The notes: generated from the sequence alone by a model not told the origin. A stretch of DNA of 64,000 nucleotides from Granulicella sp. S190 (GCF_009766095.1 NZ_LMUD01000016.1:260948-324947); one strand, 5' to 3'. Positions 18,379-28,316 are shown, numbered from the stretch's first letter. Made by a program: numbers and translations.

Positions 18379-19086
18379 TCAATGATTAGCAGGCGTCCCG
18401 TCGGACCAGTGGTCAACCTTGACGAGAAAAACGGTCATCCTGTCTTCCGGTACATACCCAGCCATTGTCGGCACGTTCGGCAGATTGGCTCCCCAACTTT
18501 TTGCCGCGTCACCCGGCACGTACCACATCATGTGCGGATGCCAGTGCATGTCATCGTCGCTGAGATACTGCTGCCTGGACATCATGTAGCACATCGCATT
18601 CGGCTCCAGTGCGGGCAGTTCTTGTTTGTCCATTGCCGCTTTGAGGGCCTGCGCGATTTCCATCTTCGACTTTCCGGCGAGCACCAGTTTGGTTTTCATC
18701 AGGACAATGGGTAGATAGGTCTTCGCGGCTTGGGCATTCAAGCAGTGCGGGGCGCTCACTTTGGGGTTCCAGAACTCCGGGTCGTCAGTGGACTTGGCCC
18801 AAGCTCGCTCTACCAGACAGACAAACCCATTTCCGCCTTTGAGTGCTGTCACATATCCGTCCTTCGTCAGGACCAACACCTCGGCTCCGTCCGAAATCGA
18901 TGCGGGAGCGGCACTGCGAGCGAGCTCGATCTCTGACGCCTTCTCCGGGATGAGGTACTGAGAGAGAGGAGCTGCGACCGGATATGGAGCCGACGGCGCC
19001 TGCGCTCGGATCTGTTTGTTTGCGCCGGCTACGACAGCCCCCACAAAGAATACGAGAGTGACAAGACTGATCAATGGCTTCGGCAT
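18379..19086 (-). CDS. Exported protein of unknown function
   Basis: A 235-residue protein when started at 19086, where MPKPLISLVTLVFFVGAVVA forms a signal peptide ending near IRAQA. A longer frame exists upstream but would put about 22 charged residues before the signal. The mature part contains two Cys-bearing segments (GFVCLVERAW, APHCLNAQAA), a Met-rich stretch (MCYMMSRQQYL) and a His/Trp cluster (DDDMHWHPHMMWYVPG) that could bind metal. I do not recognise a characterised family. Confidence 0.65.
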   Translation of the reverse strand: MPKPLISLVTLVFFVGAVVAGANKQIRAQAPSAPYPVAAPLSQYLIPEKASEIELARSAAPASISDGAEVLVLTKDGYVTALKGGNGFVCLVERAWAKSTDDPEFWNPKVSAPHCLNAQAAKTYLPIVLMKTKLVLAGKSKMEIAQALKAAMDKQELPALEPNAMCYMMSRQQYLSDDDMHWHPHMMWYVPGDAAKSWGANLPNVPTMAGYVPEDRMTVFLVKVDHWSDGTPANH

Positions 19087-19169
19087 GGAGTTCTCCAGTA
19101 CACGTATTTTCCGCTTCCTGTCCGCGTCATCCGGCCCAGGTCTCGCCAACACGCTGCGCTGCGGATAGC

Positions 19170-20927
19170 TTACTTGCGAGACTTTGAGTGCCTGGCTCTT
19201 TTAGCAGGGGCTCTTTTTGCTGCGCGCTTCCTGATTGGTTTCTTTTTGCTGCCTTTGGAGTTGGTGTTGGAGGTAGAGGGGTTGACTACGGCGATGAGTT
19301 TGGTGCCGATGGGGGAGCCGAGGCCGGTGCAGGGATCCCAGCCGGGGCCGGCCTTGAAGCCTATCGGAGTGCCGGTGAAGTTGGTGCCGGAGGTGATGTC
19401 GTTGAAGGCGGCTTTGCCTTTGGCGGCGTAGATGGCGGGTTGGATGAAACCTGCGGAGGTTCCGTTCTGTGCGTTGGCGACGGCGATGAGGCCGGCCCAG
19501 AGAGGCGCGACGGCGCTGGTGCCGCCGATGACCATGTCTTTGCCGTCGACGCGAATGGCGTAGCCGGTGGAAGGGTCAGCGTCGCCGGAGACGTCGGGGA
19601 CACCGCGGCCACCTGCCGGGTTGGTGGGTTTGGGAACGCCTGCGTTGGCTTGCCAGGAGGGCAGCGGAAAGACGTTGCTGACGCCGCCGCCGGTTGCGCC
19701 TTCGTTGTTGGTGAGCTCGTTCCAGACGACCTCGGAGGAGATGGAGGAGCCGCTGCCCTGAAGCGCGGTTCCACCGCACGCGAGGACGTGAGGGCTGGAG
19801 GCGGGGAAGTCGACGTGGTTCTGGCTGTCGGTGACGCCGTCAGTGGAGCCGTCGTCTCCGGCAGCGACGGTGATGGTGATGCCGAGGGCGGCGGCGGACT
19901 GGCAGGCGGCATCGAGCGCGGTGATGGCCTGTGAGGTCCAGGTGGACTCGGGGCCGCCCCAACTTATGGAGATGACGCTGGGCTTGTTGGTGGTGTCGTG
20001 GACGGCGGTGGCGATGGCGTCGATGAAGCCCTGATCGGTGTTGGGGGTGAAGTAGACGACGATCTTTGCGCCTGGGGCTACGGCAGCGGCGACCTCGATG
20101 TCGAGCATGACTTCGCCGTCGGCGCTGCTGGCCGTGGTGGGGGTGTTTTTGCCGCCGTCGACCAGGACGGCTGTGACTGAGGGGGCCTTCTGGCCGAGGG
20201 ATTTGAAGTAGGTCTTGAGGTCAGCTGGCTTGTAACCTCCGCCTAGCTCGATGATGCCGATGGTTTGGCCTGCGGCCGAGGCGTTTGGCGGGAACTGGTA
20301 GAGCGCGGCGATCTGAACGGGGGTGAAGGAGGTGTTGGCTCCGGCGGCGTGGGGATGGGCGAAACCTGCGCCCTGGGCGGTCTTTGCGCCGATGTCGCCG
20401 GCCTGGCCTGCGATGCGAAAGTGGGGGTGGGCCTGGGGGCGGTTGTCGAGGCCGAGGACGGCTTCTACTGGGCCGACGAGTTCGGTGGGGAGAGTGATGC
20501 TGCCCTCGCGGACGCGATAGGTGGCTCCGTCGTGGGTCTTGTGTACGAGCGTGACACCGAAGGCCTTTTGCATGGCGGCGATGGTGCCGTTGAGCTTGAT
20601 GGTGCGGCGCTCAGGGCCGGGGGTGTCGGGCGCAACGGTGAGGCCGTACTCTTTGGCGAAGGCGCGGACGAGCTTGACGGCGGCGGGGTCGGCACCGTGG
20701 TTCTTCTTGTACTGGGCGTGGGTCAGACGCTGCTTGCCAGTGCGGTTGGCGGCCTTGAGCGCGGTCTTGCGACGGACGACGACGGAGACGGTGATTCTTG
20801 TGGCTGCGGGTGCAGGCTTTTCACCGACGGTTTGGGCGGTGTGGGCGAAGGCGGCTTTTTCGCTGCCGGGAAGGACGGTGCGCGGAGAGGCTGAGATGTG
20901 GGGGGTGGATTTTTTCTTCGTGGCCAT
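19170..20927 (-). CDS. Sedolisin (S53, kumamolisin-like) peptidase with basic tails
   Basis: A 585-residue serine-carboxyl peptidase. ATG at 20927 is preceded by GGAGG about 8 bases upstream. An activation (pro-kumamolisin) domain spans roughly residues 45-185. In the catalytic domain, DGEVMLDIE supplies the Glu and Asp of the S53 triad in the E-x3-D spacing of kumamolisin, and GGTSAVAPL carries the Ser nucleophile. The C-terminal calcium-site region is recognisable (FNDITSGTN ... GWDPCTGLGSP). Family enzymes are acid endopeptidases, usually secreted. Here there is no clear N-terminal signal peptide: the protein begins MATKKKSTP and ends in a Lys/Arg-rich tail of about 30 residues (KKKPIRKRAAKRAPAKRAR). 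The tails are unusual for the family and hint at binding to nucleic acid or another polyanion. Confidence 0.9.
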   Translation of the reverse strand: MATKKKSTPHISASPRTVLPGSEKAAFAHTAQTVGEKPAPAATRITVSVVVRRKTALKAANRTGKQRLTHAQYKKNHGADPAAVKLVRAFAKEYGLTVAPDTPGPERRTIKLNGTIAAMQKAFGVTLVHKTHDGATYRVREGSITLPTELVGPVEAVLGLDNRPQAHPHFRIAGQAGDIGAKTAQGAGFAHPHAAGANTSFTPVQIAALYQFPPNASAAGQTIGIIELGGGYKPADLKTYFKSLGQKAPSVTAVLVDGGKNTPTTASSADGEVMLDIEVAAAVAPGAKIVVYFTPNTDQGFIDAIATAVHDTTNKPSVISISWGGPESTWTSQAITALDAACQSAAALGITITVAAGDDGSTDGVTDSQNHVDFPASSPHVLACGGTALQGSGSSISSEVVWNELTNNEGATGGGVSNVFPLPSWQANAGVPKPTNPAGGRGVPDVSGDADPSTGYAIRVDGKDMVIGGTSAVAPLWAGLIAVANAQNGTSAGFIQPAIYAAKGKAAFNDITSGTNFTGTPIGFKAGPGWDPCTGLGSPIGTKLIAVVNPSTSNTNSKGSKKKPIRKRAAKRAPAKRARHSKSRK

Positions 20928-21140
20928 GAGGTGATCCTCCAGAGTTGGGGATGGGATTGCGTGGGCCGATGCTTAGCGAGATTTGCGAACACCCATACTA
21001 TGCCTGCTTCGGGGAGGAAGGAAGTCAGAGTCGGGTGAATCTTTTAGACGCCAAGAGGATAGTGCACGAAGGTGCGGGATCGTATCGCAGCTCTGCGAGA
21101 GAGCGTCGAGATGGTCCTGATTGAACGTGAGTGGTGCTGG

Positions 21141-21887
21141 TTAGAAGTGGCGCAAGGGTTCTGTGGGGGTGGCGGATTTGTAGTCGGGATCGCCGGGGAT
21201 GGGGTCGAGGTTAGAGCGGAGGTCGGCGCTGCGCTCGAGGGATCGGCTGACGATGTCGCGGGAGCCGAGGCCGACGGCGAGGGAGAGGGTGAGGACGATG
21301 CCACCGAAGAGGATTCCAAAGGCGAGCTCGACGACGGCGCCACCGATTTGCAGGTGGTCGAGGACCATGGCGGCGGTGAGGACGAGGACGAGCCATTTGA
21401 TGCCGAGAGAGAGGAAGCGGGCGTACTGGAGCTTGGCGTTGACGGCGCCGATGAGGACGGAGCGCTCGAGGAAGCGGGCGATGAGGGTGCCGCAGATGAG
21501 GAGGAGAACGGCTCCGATCGAGTGGGTGAGGTAAGGGAGGACGAAGAGGGATATCTGGGATTCGCCCGGGAAGGCGGCGTCGAAGGCGGAGATACCGATG
21601 AAGCAGCCGATGGCGACGCATGCCCAGAAGACGGCGCGGGCGATGAGGGCGGTGGGGCTATGCGCGGGAGACCAGTCGGAGATCGTGGCGGAGGAGTTGC
21701 GGGCGAGGCGCTCATCGAACTTGGCGGCGGTGAGACTGCGACGAAGAAGTGCGGCCAGGCCCATGCCAATGGCGGTCATAACGACGAGCGCGAGCAGAAG
21801 CGCGATGAGGGCGGGGAGAAAGCTGGCCAGTTTGAAGAGAACCTGGTGAGCGGATTGGCGGAGCGCTTGTTCGACTTGTTGCCACAT
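21141..21887 (-). CDS. MscS-like / TM-helix-repeat membrane protein
   Basis: A 248-residue inner-membrane protein with about four to five predicted helices (LPALIALLLALVVMTAIGMG near residue 25; AVFWACVAIGCFIGI; IGAVLLLICGTLIA; WLVLVLTAAMVL; FGILFGGIVLTLSLAVGLG). The last helix and GSRDIVSRSLE resemble the pore-lining TM3 of mechanosensitive channels and the conserved TM-helix repeat family. The cytoplasmic beta domain of a complete MscS is missing: only about 30 polar residues follow. It may be a minimal channel-like protein or an accessory subunit. It stands alone. Confidence 0.7.
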   Translation of the reverse strand: MWQQVEQALRQSAHQVLFKLASFLPALIALLLALVVMTAIGMGLAALLRRSLTAAKFDERLARNSSATISDWSPAHSPTALIARAVFWACVAIGCFIGISAFDAAFPGESQISLFVLPYLTHSIGAVLLLICGTLIARFLERSVLIGAVNAKLQYARFLSLGIKWLVLVLTAAMVLDHLQIGGAVVELAFGILFGGIVLTLSLAVGLGSRDIVSRSLERSADLRSNLDPIPGDPDYKSATPTEPLRHF

Positions 21888-22021
21888 GAGTTGTCCCTCT
21901 AGTTCTTTGTTGTCAATTCTCAGTTGCCGGTTCTCAGATGCCAGGCTCAGTGCCGGTTGTCAGTTTTCTGTTCAGCGTGTTTCCGTGATGGCTTTGCCGT
22001 TTCTTTTTTTGAGGTGCTTTT

Positions 22022-23239
22022 CTAAGGGTTGAAGCGGTCGGGCCAGCGCCAGCGCGATACGAGATAGGGTTTGTCGGCTTCAAATGCGAGGGCTAGATCC
22101 TGAATGTGTTTTTCCGGTGCGGTGCCTGTGCTGATGAGGGTGAGATGAGAGGCGACCCAAGCGAGATAGAGAGGGGTGAGCGCGCCGAGCAGGTGACCGC
22201 GGTTGATGGTCCGGAGACGATAGGCGAGGACGAAATCGTAGACGATGCGAGCCCAGAGGTTGTCGGGCATGCGAAAGCTTTCCGGCTGCATGATGGAGAG
22301 CTTCTTGAGGCCGAGGAGCGAGTTGGGCGGCAGGACGAGAGACCAGATCTCGTGAAGGTTGGAGTAGGCGAGGCGGAAGGCCTCGAGCATGGATGCGGTT
22401 TCTGGCGGCTCGGCGACGGAGGAGGTTTGGGGCAGGAGGGGGGCTGGTTGGGTGCCGCGAGCCCGCTGCCAGAAGGAGGCCTTCGCATCAACGTCGGCGA
22501 AGAGAGAGCCGGCGATCTGGGCGAGGAGGCTGTTGAGATCGCGTGCGGCCGGCTGCGGGAGGGTGCGGGGGTTGATTTCTACCTCGGCGACGGTGAAGTT
22601 GGCGGTGGCGGCTTCGGCGAGCGGCCAGATGAGGGAGTCGTCCTGTGAGGTCGCGGTGTAGCGTTGTGCGGTGGCTGCGAGACGGTTGGCCATACGGAGG
22701 GAGAGGCCGAGGTCGATGGCGAGGGGAAAGCGCGGGCGGGTGCCGAAGAGCGCTCGGGTGACGGGGTAGAGTATTGCGGAGTTAACGAGGCCTTCGCGAG
22801 GGCCGAGGTCGTAGTGGGCGATGGAGAGATCGGCAGTGAGGGTGGATTTTGCGAGAGCGCGGACAGCCTCAGGTTGAAGAGACTGGCACTCGGAGCCGAG
22901 GAGGAGGCAACTGGTGGCGTGGTTCTCCTGTGCGAGCTTGTAGGTGTTGACGTAGTCCGCTGCGGTGAGTACCCATGGGGTAGCGGAGACTGCGGTGGGC
23001 GTGTAGGGGATGAGGCGGAGCGGACTGCCGGAGGAGAGTTGCGGGGCGGCGTCGGGGGTGGCGACGAGGACAGTGTCATTGGGGAAGGCAAGGGCGAGAT
23101 TGGCGAGGGTGATCTCGAAGGCCTCTTGCGGGAGAGAAACCAGGCTGATTAGGAGACTGGCCGCTTCGTGCAACGGCTGAGGGTGCGGCGTGTTGGTCGC
23201 GTTCGAGGCGAGGTCGGTATTTGTCTGCGCGGAGGCCAT
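22022..23239 (-). CDS. Glycosyltransferase-like protein (mannosylglycerate-synthase-like fold)
   Basis: A 405-residue cytoplasmic protein. The middle segment (GLVNSAILYPVTRALFGTRP, then PLAIDLGLSLRMANRLA) resembles the acceptor region of GT-A enzymes of the glucosyl-/mannosyl-glycerate synthase group, and the C-terminal part (LWARIVYDFVLAYRL ... HLLGALTPLYLAWVASHL) resembles their helical tail. I cannot see a classical DxD metal site in the expected N-terminal position, so activity is uncertain. It is divergent from the GH15-trehalose genes, which would suit a role in compatible-solute or glycan metabolism (inference). Confidence 0.5.
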   Translation of the reverse strand: MASAQTNTDLASNATNTPHPQPLHEAASLLISLVSLPQEAFEITLANLALAFPNDTVLVATPDAAPQLSSGSPLRLIPYTPTAVSATPWVLTAADYVNTYKLAQENHATSCLLLGSECQSLQPEAVRALAKSTLTADLSIAHYDLGPREGLVNSAILYPVTRALFGTRPRFPLAIDLGLSLRMANRLAATAQRYTATSQDDSLIWPLAEAATANFTVAEVEINPRTLPQPAARDLNSLLAQIAGSLFADVDAKASFWQRARGTQPAPLLPQTSSVAEPPETASMLEAFRLAYSNLHEIWSLVLPPNSLLGLKKLSIMQPESFRMPDNLWARIVYDFVLAYRLRTINRGHLLGALTPLYLAWVASHLTLISTGTAPEKHIQDLALAFEADKPYLVSRWRWPDRFNP

Positions 23240-23565
23240 CGTGCGATGTGGACTTTCTCGATTCGTTTAGTGGTGGCTCAGATGATTGGGGTCAGCCGGT
23301 TTTTTCTTAAGGCCGGAGGTGGGTTCCTGCCGTGAGTGTACTGCCGATTTTGAAGCTGCGCGAGAGAGGGGTGACAGGTCAAGAGGATTCGTATTCGAAC
23401 GTTGTCTCAAAAATTTCCCTTCTTATATTGATCGGCATGTTTCTTTGCTGCACCTTAATCTTTCCTTTTGCGCATCTTACGGATTGGAACTGCTCTTTAG
23501 AGAGATGCGCGGTGCACCGTATGTGGTTGCTGACAAGGTGAATACGTTTGTGGAAGCGGGAGATT
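23240..23565. other. Divergent intergenic region, no gene seen
   Basis: This 326-bp spacer between the glycosyltransferase-like gene and the GH15 gene should carry both promoters. Short overlapping frames exist but have no start signals or recognisable motifs. I see no strong hairpin or repeat. Confidence 0.55.
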
Positions 23566-25419
23566 ATGGCAGAGCTGAAGAAGAAGAGTACGGGACCGCT
23601 GCATGGTTCGCGGATTGAAGACTATTGCATGATCGGGGACTGCGAGACGGCGGCTCTGGTGTCGAAAGGTGGGTCGATCGACTGGCTGTGCTGGCCTACT
23701 TTTCCGTCAGCGGCTTGTTTCGCCGCGCTGCTAGGGACACGCGACCATGGGTTCTGGCAGATTGCGCCCAAGGGGAAGATGAAGGCGGTGAAGCGCGAGT
23801 ATGAAGCTCATACGCTGATCGTCCAGACGACGTTCGAGACCAGGGAGGGTGAGGTCTGCATGATTGATTTTATGCCTCAGCGAGAGAAGCACTCGCGCGT
23901 GGTGCGGATGGTGCGTGGAGTTCGCGGCAGAGTGAAGATGCAGATGGATCTGGCGATTCGATTCGACTATGGGAGGACGGTTCCGTGGGTAACCGGAACC
24001 GAAGATGGGTTGCGAGCGATTGCCGGCGCCGACATGATCTCTTTGCGAACGGAGGTGCCGTTGCGCGGCGAAGGACTGACTACGCGAGGCGAGTTCACGG
24101 TACGCGAGGGCGAGACGATTAGTTTTACGCTGACCAACTCGTCGTCGCTCGAGAAGGTTCCACCTCGGCTTGATGTTGAGAAGGCGCTGGCGGAGACACA
24201 GAGATACTGGACGAGGTGGGCACGAAAGAGCCAGTATAAGGGACCGTACGCCGATGCCGTCGAGCGGTCGCTGATTACTTTGAAGGCGATGACGTATAAG
24301 CCTTCCGGAGGGATTGTGGCGGCGGTGACGACGTCGCTGCCGGAGAGGATAGGCGGCCCGCGCAACTGGGACTATCGCTACTGCTGGCTGCGCGATACGG
24401 CATTTACGCTGCTGATTTTGATGCAGGCGGGATTTGTGGACGAAGCTGTGGAGTGGCGCAAGTGGCTGCTTCGCGCCATTGCCGGAGCGCCGGACCAGGT
24501 GCAAACGATCTATGGAGTGTGCGGCGAGCGGCAGATGGTGGAGTGGGAGGCAGACTGGCTGCCGGGATACGAAGGATCCAAGCCGGTGCGGATAGGCAAT
24601 GCGGCGGTGGACCAGTTTCAACTGGATGTGTTCGGCGAGGTGGCGGCGGCGCTGTCGAGGATCCCGGAGGAGGATGACGAGATTCGCGTTTCGTCGAACT
24701 CGGTGCAGGCAGCCTTCATCAATCACCTGTGCGAGGTGTGGCCTGAACCGGATGAGGGGATATGGGAGACACGCGGTGGCGCAAAGCACTTTACGCACTC
24801 TAAGGTGATGGCATGGGTGGCGCTGGACAGGGCAATCAGACACCATGAGCAGCACGGCGGGAAAGGGAACGTGAAGCGATGGAAGAAGAATCGCGAGATG
24901 CTGCACCGGGAGGTTTGCCGGAAGGGGTTCGATAAGAAGTTGAATTGCTTTGTGCAGTCTTACGGCTCGAAGCAACTGGATGCGTCGTGCCTGCGGATTG
25001 GGCTGGTGGGATTTTTGCCGATGGAGGATCCGCGAGTGATCGGCACGATTGAGGCGATCGAGAAGGGATTGATGAAGGATGGTTTTGTGGAGCGGTATGA
25101 CACGAAGAAGACGAAGGATGGACTTGCAGGAAGCGAGGGTGCATTTCTGGCATGCAGCTTCTGGCTGGTGACGAACCTGTGGCTGATCGGGAGGCAGTCG
25201 GATGCAAAGTTGATGTTTGAACGGCTACTGAAGTTGCGCAATGATGTGGGGCTCTTGTCGGAGGAGTACGATCCGGTGGGAAGGCGCATGGTGGGAAATT
25301 TTCCTCAGGCACTGTCGCATATTGCGCTGCTCCACTCGGCTTTTGCCATGTCCGGGCTCTGGGTTCCGGAGAAGAAGACTGCGAAGAAAACTTCGTCGCA
25401 AGGAAGATCAAGCGTGTGA
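23566..25419 (+). CDS. Glycoside hydrolase family 15 enzyme (glucoamylase/trehalase type)
   Basis: A 617-residue enzyme started at ATG 23566, with GCGGGAG 4-9 bases upstream. A TTG 18 bases earlier is less likely. The N-terminal domain begins RIEDYCMIGDCETAALVSK and GSIDWLCWPTF, the signature of the trehalase-like N-terminal domain of GH15 proteins. The catalytic (alpha/alpha)6 barrel follows from about residue 220 (GGPRNWDYRYCWLRD, QTIYGV, HFTHSKVMAWVALDRA, SEEYDP, NFPQALSHIALL). WDYRYCWLRD and the late SEEYDP segment fit the acid/base regions of the family. Members hydrolyse alpha-1,4-glucans or trehalose. Next to treY and treZ, turnover of maltooligosaccharide or trehalose is likely, but substrate cannot be fixed from sequence alone. 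Confidence 0.9.
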   Translation: MAELKKKSTGPLHGSRIEDYCMIGDCETAALVSKGGSIDWLCWPTFPSAACFAALLGTRDHGFWQIAPKGKMKAVKREYEAHTLIVQTTFETREGEVCMIDFMPQREKHSRVVRMVRGVRGRVKMQMDLAIRFDYGRTVPWVTGTEDGLRAIAGADMISLRTEVPLRGEGLTTRGEFTVREGETISFTLTNSSSLEKVPPRLDVEKALAETQRYWTRWARKSQYKGPYADAVERSLITLKAMTYKPSGGIVAAVTTSLPERIGGPRNWDYRYCWLRDTAFTLLILMQAGFVDEAVEWRKWLLRAIAGAPDQVQTIYGVCGERQMVEWEADWLPGYEGSKPVRIGNAAVDQFQLDVFGEVAAALSRIPEEDDEIRVSSNSVQAAFINHLCEVWPEPDEGIWETRGGAKHFTHSKVMAWVALDRAIRHHEQHGGKGNVKRWKKNREMLHREVCRKGFDKKLNCFVQSYGSKQLDASCLRIGLVGFLPMEDPRVIGTIEAIEKGLMKDGFVERYDTKKTKDGLAGSEGAFLACSFWLVTNLWLIGRQSDAKLMFERLLKLRNDVGLLSEEYDPVGRRMVGNFPQALSHIALLHSAFAMSGLWVPEKKTAKKTSSQGRSSV

Positions 25420-25619
25420 AGTAGGTTCGTTTGTGCAGATCTGAGAGTGCGTTCGAGAGGTGGGGAGCGCTCGGAAGTTTCCTGAATTCAGCGGCTGGCG
25501 ATTGGGATGCAACCAACGAGAGCCTCTGTGTCTCTAACGAGTTACCTGGATTATTTTGATGGAATTTTGTGTGCGACTCTCTGCCTTGCCTCCTGAACGG
25601 TACTTTGATTGGTTGATGA

Positions 25620-28316
25620 ATGTTACGGATTCCAGGCTCTACTTACAGACTGCAACTCCATAAGGATTTTACGTTCGATGATGCGGCGAAGATCGCTGCC
25701 TATCTGCGTGCTCTTGGTGTCTCGCACGTGTATAGCTCTCCATATCTGCAGGCTGCTCCGGGAAGCATGCACGGGTACGATGTTGTCGACCATCAGAAGG
25801 TGAATGAAGAGCTGGGCGGCGCGGAGGCGCATGACCGATTCTGCAAGTCGCTGGGCGAGGCGGGGCTGGGGCAGGTGCTGGATATTGTGCCGAACCATAT
25901 GTCGCTCGGCAAAGAGAATAGATTCTGGTGGGATGTGCTGGAGAATGGGACGTCTAGCCGGTATGCGTCGTTTTTCGATATCGACTGGCAGCCGCAGGAG
26001 GAGCGGCTGAGGGATAAAGTGCTGGTGCCGATTCTTGGCGACCAGTACGGACGCGTGCTGCGGTCGGGTGGCATCAAGGTGGTGCGACGCGGGGTGAAGT
26101 TCCAGGTGGAGTGCTCGGGGCAGTCGCTGCCGGTGTCGCCACCGTCATTGCCGGTGATTTTAACGCGCGCGGCGGAGTATGCGAAGTCGGATACGCTGAG
26201 TTTTCTTGCGGCTTCGTTTGGACGGTTGCCGGCGCCGGAGTATGTGGACCGGCGAACGATTCTGGCGCGGCATCGGGATAAGGTGGTGTTGTTTACGCTG
26301 CTGGAAAGGCTGTGCGCGGAGGAGCCTGGAATCTTCGAGGCGATGGACAAGGCGTTGGTGGAGATGAATGAAGATCTGGATGCCGTGGATGATTTTCTGA
26401 ACCAGCAGAACTATCGGCTGGCTTACTGGAAGACGGCGGATCAGCAGCTGAGCTACCGGCGCTTCTTCGATGTGAATACGCTGATAGGGTTGCGGGTGGA
26501 GCGGGAGTACGTGTTTGAAGAGACGCATGCGCTGGTGCTGGACTGGTTGCGACGGGGAGTACTGGACGGGGTGAGGGTGGATCATCCGGACGGGTTGCGT
26601 GATCCGAGAGAGTACTTCAAACGGCTGCGCGAGCGAGCACCGGATGCGTGGGTGATTGGCGAGAAGATTTTGGAGCCAGGGGAGTTTCTGCGCGAGGACT
26701 GGCCAATTGAAGGGACCAGCGGGTATGACTTTTTGAATGTCGCAGCGGGTGTGCTGGTTGCGCCTGAGGGGATGATGGAGCTGAGCACGATCTATGCGGA
26801 TTTTACTGGACAGCCTACGGACTTTCACGCGATTGCGCATGAGAAGAAGATCAATGTTTCGCAGGAGGCTTTGGGCAGCGATGTAAATCGGCTGACGTCG
26901 ATCTTTGTGGAGATCTGCGAGGCGAATCGAGATGAGCGCGACTACACGCGGGCTGAGGTGAGGCGAGCGATTCGCGAGGTGGCGGCTTGCTTCGGTATCT
27001 ATCGGACCTACGTGGTACCGGAGCGCGATGAGATTACCGATGAAGACCGCGTGTACATTATGCAGGCCACGGATTGCGCGAAGGAGACGCGCCAGGATAT
27101 CGATGGGGGGTTGTTCGATTTTCTTTGCGACGTGTTGACGATGAAGGTCAAGGGGAGGCTGGAGAGCGAGTTTCTGCTGCGCTTCCAGCAGTTCACGGGA
27201 CCGGTGATGGCGAAGGGCGTGGAGGATACGGCGTTCTATTGCTACAACCGGTTGACGGGCATGAATGAGGTTGGGAGCGATCCAGGGCGCGGGGGATTGA
27301 GTGTCGAGGAGTTTCATATCTACTGCGCGAAGATGCAGGAGACGCATCCTTGCACGATGACGACGCTGTCGACGCATGACACCAAGCGCAGCGATGATGT
27401 GAGGGCACGGCTGGCGGTACTGTCGGAGATACCGGGGAAGTTTGGTGCGGCGATTCAGCGCTGGTCGCGAATGAACAATGCATTTCGCGCGCGGAAGCCG
27501 GGTGTGGAACCTCTGCCGGACCGGAACACGGAGTACTTTCTTTACCAGACGCTGATTGGTGCGTGGCCGCTGCCGATGGACCGTGCGCAGGCTTACATGA
27601 TGAAGGCGGTGCGTGAGGCGAAGCAACAGACAAGCTGGGTGGCGAACAATAAGGAGTTTGAAGACGCTCTGAATCTGTTTCTGGAGTTTACGTATAACTA
27701 CGCGCCGTTTCAGCGGGAGCTGCAGCAGTTTGTGGAGAGAATTCTTGAGCCTGGGCGAGTGAACTCGCTGGCACAGACGCTGTTGAAGTACACCGCGCCG
27801 GGTGTGCCGGATCTGTACCAGGGGACGGAGTTGTGGGATTTGAGCCTTGTCGATCCCGATAACAGGCGCCCGGTGGACTATGCGCTGCGGCAGCGACTGT
27901 TGAAGGAGCTGCTGGAGATGACCGGGCAGGAAGCGGCAGCGCAGGTGATGGCCAGGGTGGATGAGGGTCTCCCGAAGATGTGGACGATTCACAAGGCGCT
28001 GCAGCTGAGGCGCGAACGGCCGCGGTCGTTTGGCGCAGAGGCGGACTATGTTCCGCTGATGGTGGATGGAGCGAAACATGATCACGTGATTGCGTATCTG
28101 CGTGGCGAGAATGTGGTAACGGTGGTGCCAAGGCTGACGGTGAAGCTGGCTGGGGTGTGGAAGGATACGTCGGTAACGCTGCCTGAGGGACGGTGGCGGA
28201 ATCGTATGACGGGGGAGATGGTTGAAGGCGGCGAGGTTGGAGTGAAGGGATTGTTGAAGGAGTTTCCGGTGGCGTTGCTGGCGCGTGAGGATGTGGGGGA
28301 GATGGCAGATGCATGA
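25620..28316 (+). CDS. treY: Maltooligosyl trehalose synthase
   Basis: An 898-residue GH13 intramolecular transglucosidase that turns the reducing-end alpha-1,4 linkage of a maltooligosaccharide into an alpha-1,1 trehalose linkage. It opens IPGSTYRLQLHKDFTFDDA, a standard TreY start, followed by VSHVYSSPYLQA and GYDVVDH. GH13 regions are visible: DIVPNHM (region I), DGVRVDHPDGL (region II, nucleophile Asp) and STHDTKRSDD (region IV). C-terminal conserved blocks include PDLYQGTELWDLSLVDPDNRRPVDY. Length is somewhat above the usual 700-800 residues. It overlaps treZ by 8 bp, so the two are translationally coupled, and it lies 200 bp after the GH15 gene on the same strand. Confidence 0.97.
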   Translation: MLRIPGSTYRLQLHKDFTFDDAAKIAAYLRALGVSHVYSSPYLQAAPGSMHGYDVVDHQKVNEELGGAEAHDRFCKSLGEAGLGQVLDIVPNHMSLGKENRFWWDVLENGTSSRYASFFDIDWQPQEERLRDKVLVPILGDQYGRVLRSGGIKVVRRGVKFQVECSGQSLPVSPPSLPVILTRAAEYAKSDTLSFLAASFGRLPAPEYVDRRTILARHRDKVVLFTLLERLCAEEPGIFEAMDKALVEMNEDLDAVDDFLNQQNYRLAYWKTADQQLSYRRFFDVNTLIGLRVEREYVFEETHALVLDWLRRGVLDGVRVDHPDGLRDPREYFKRLRERAPDAWVIGEKILEPGEFLREDWPIEGTSGYDFLNVAAGVLVAPEGMMELSTIYADFTGQPTDFHAIAHEKKINVSQEALGSDVNRLTSIFVEICEANRDERDYTRAEVRRAIREVAACFGIYRTYVVPERDEITDEDRVYIMQATDCAKETRQDIDGGLFDFLCDVLTMKVKGRLESEFLLRFQQFTGPVMAKGVEDTAFYCYNRLTGMNEVGSDPGRGGLSVEEFHIYCAKMQETHPCTMTTLSTHDTKRSDDVRARLAVLSEIPGKFGAAIQRWSRMNNAFRARKPGVEPLPDRNTEYFLYQTLIGAWPLPMDRAQAYMMKAVREAKQQTSWVANNKEFEDALNLFLEFTYNYAPFQRELQQFVERILEPGRVNSLAQTLLKYTAPGVPDLYQGTELWDLSLVDPDNRRPVDYALRQRLLKELLEMTGQEAAAQVMARVDEGLPKMWTIHKALQLRRERPRSFGAEADYVPLMVDGAKHDHVIAYLRGENVVTVVPRLTVKLAGVWKDTSVTLPEGRWRNRMTGEMVEGGEVGVKGLLKEFPVALLAREDVGEMADA

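Noticed and set aside
23731..24975. 414-codon minus-strand ORF
   Set aside because: It is antisense to the GH15 gene and has no motifs.
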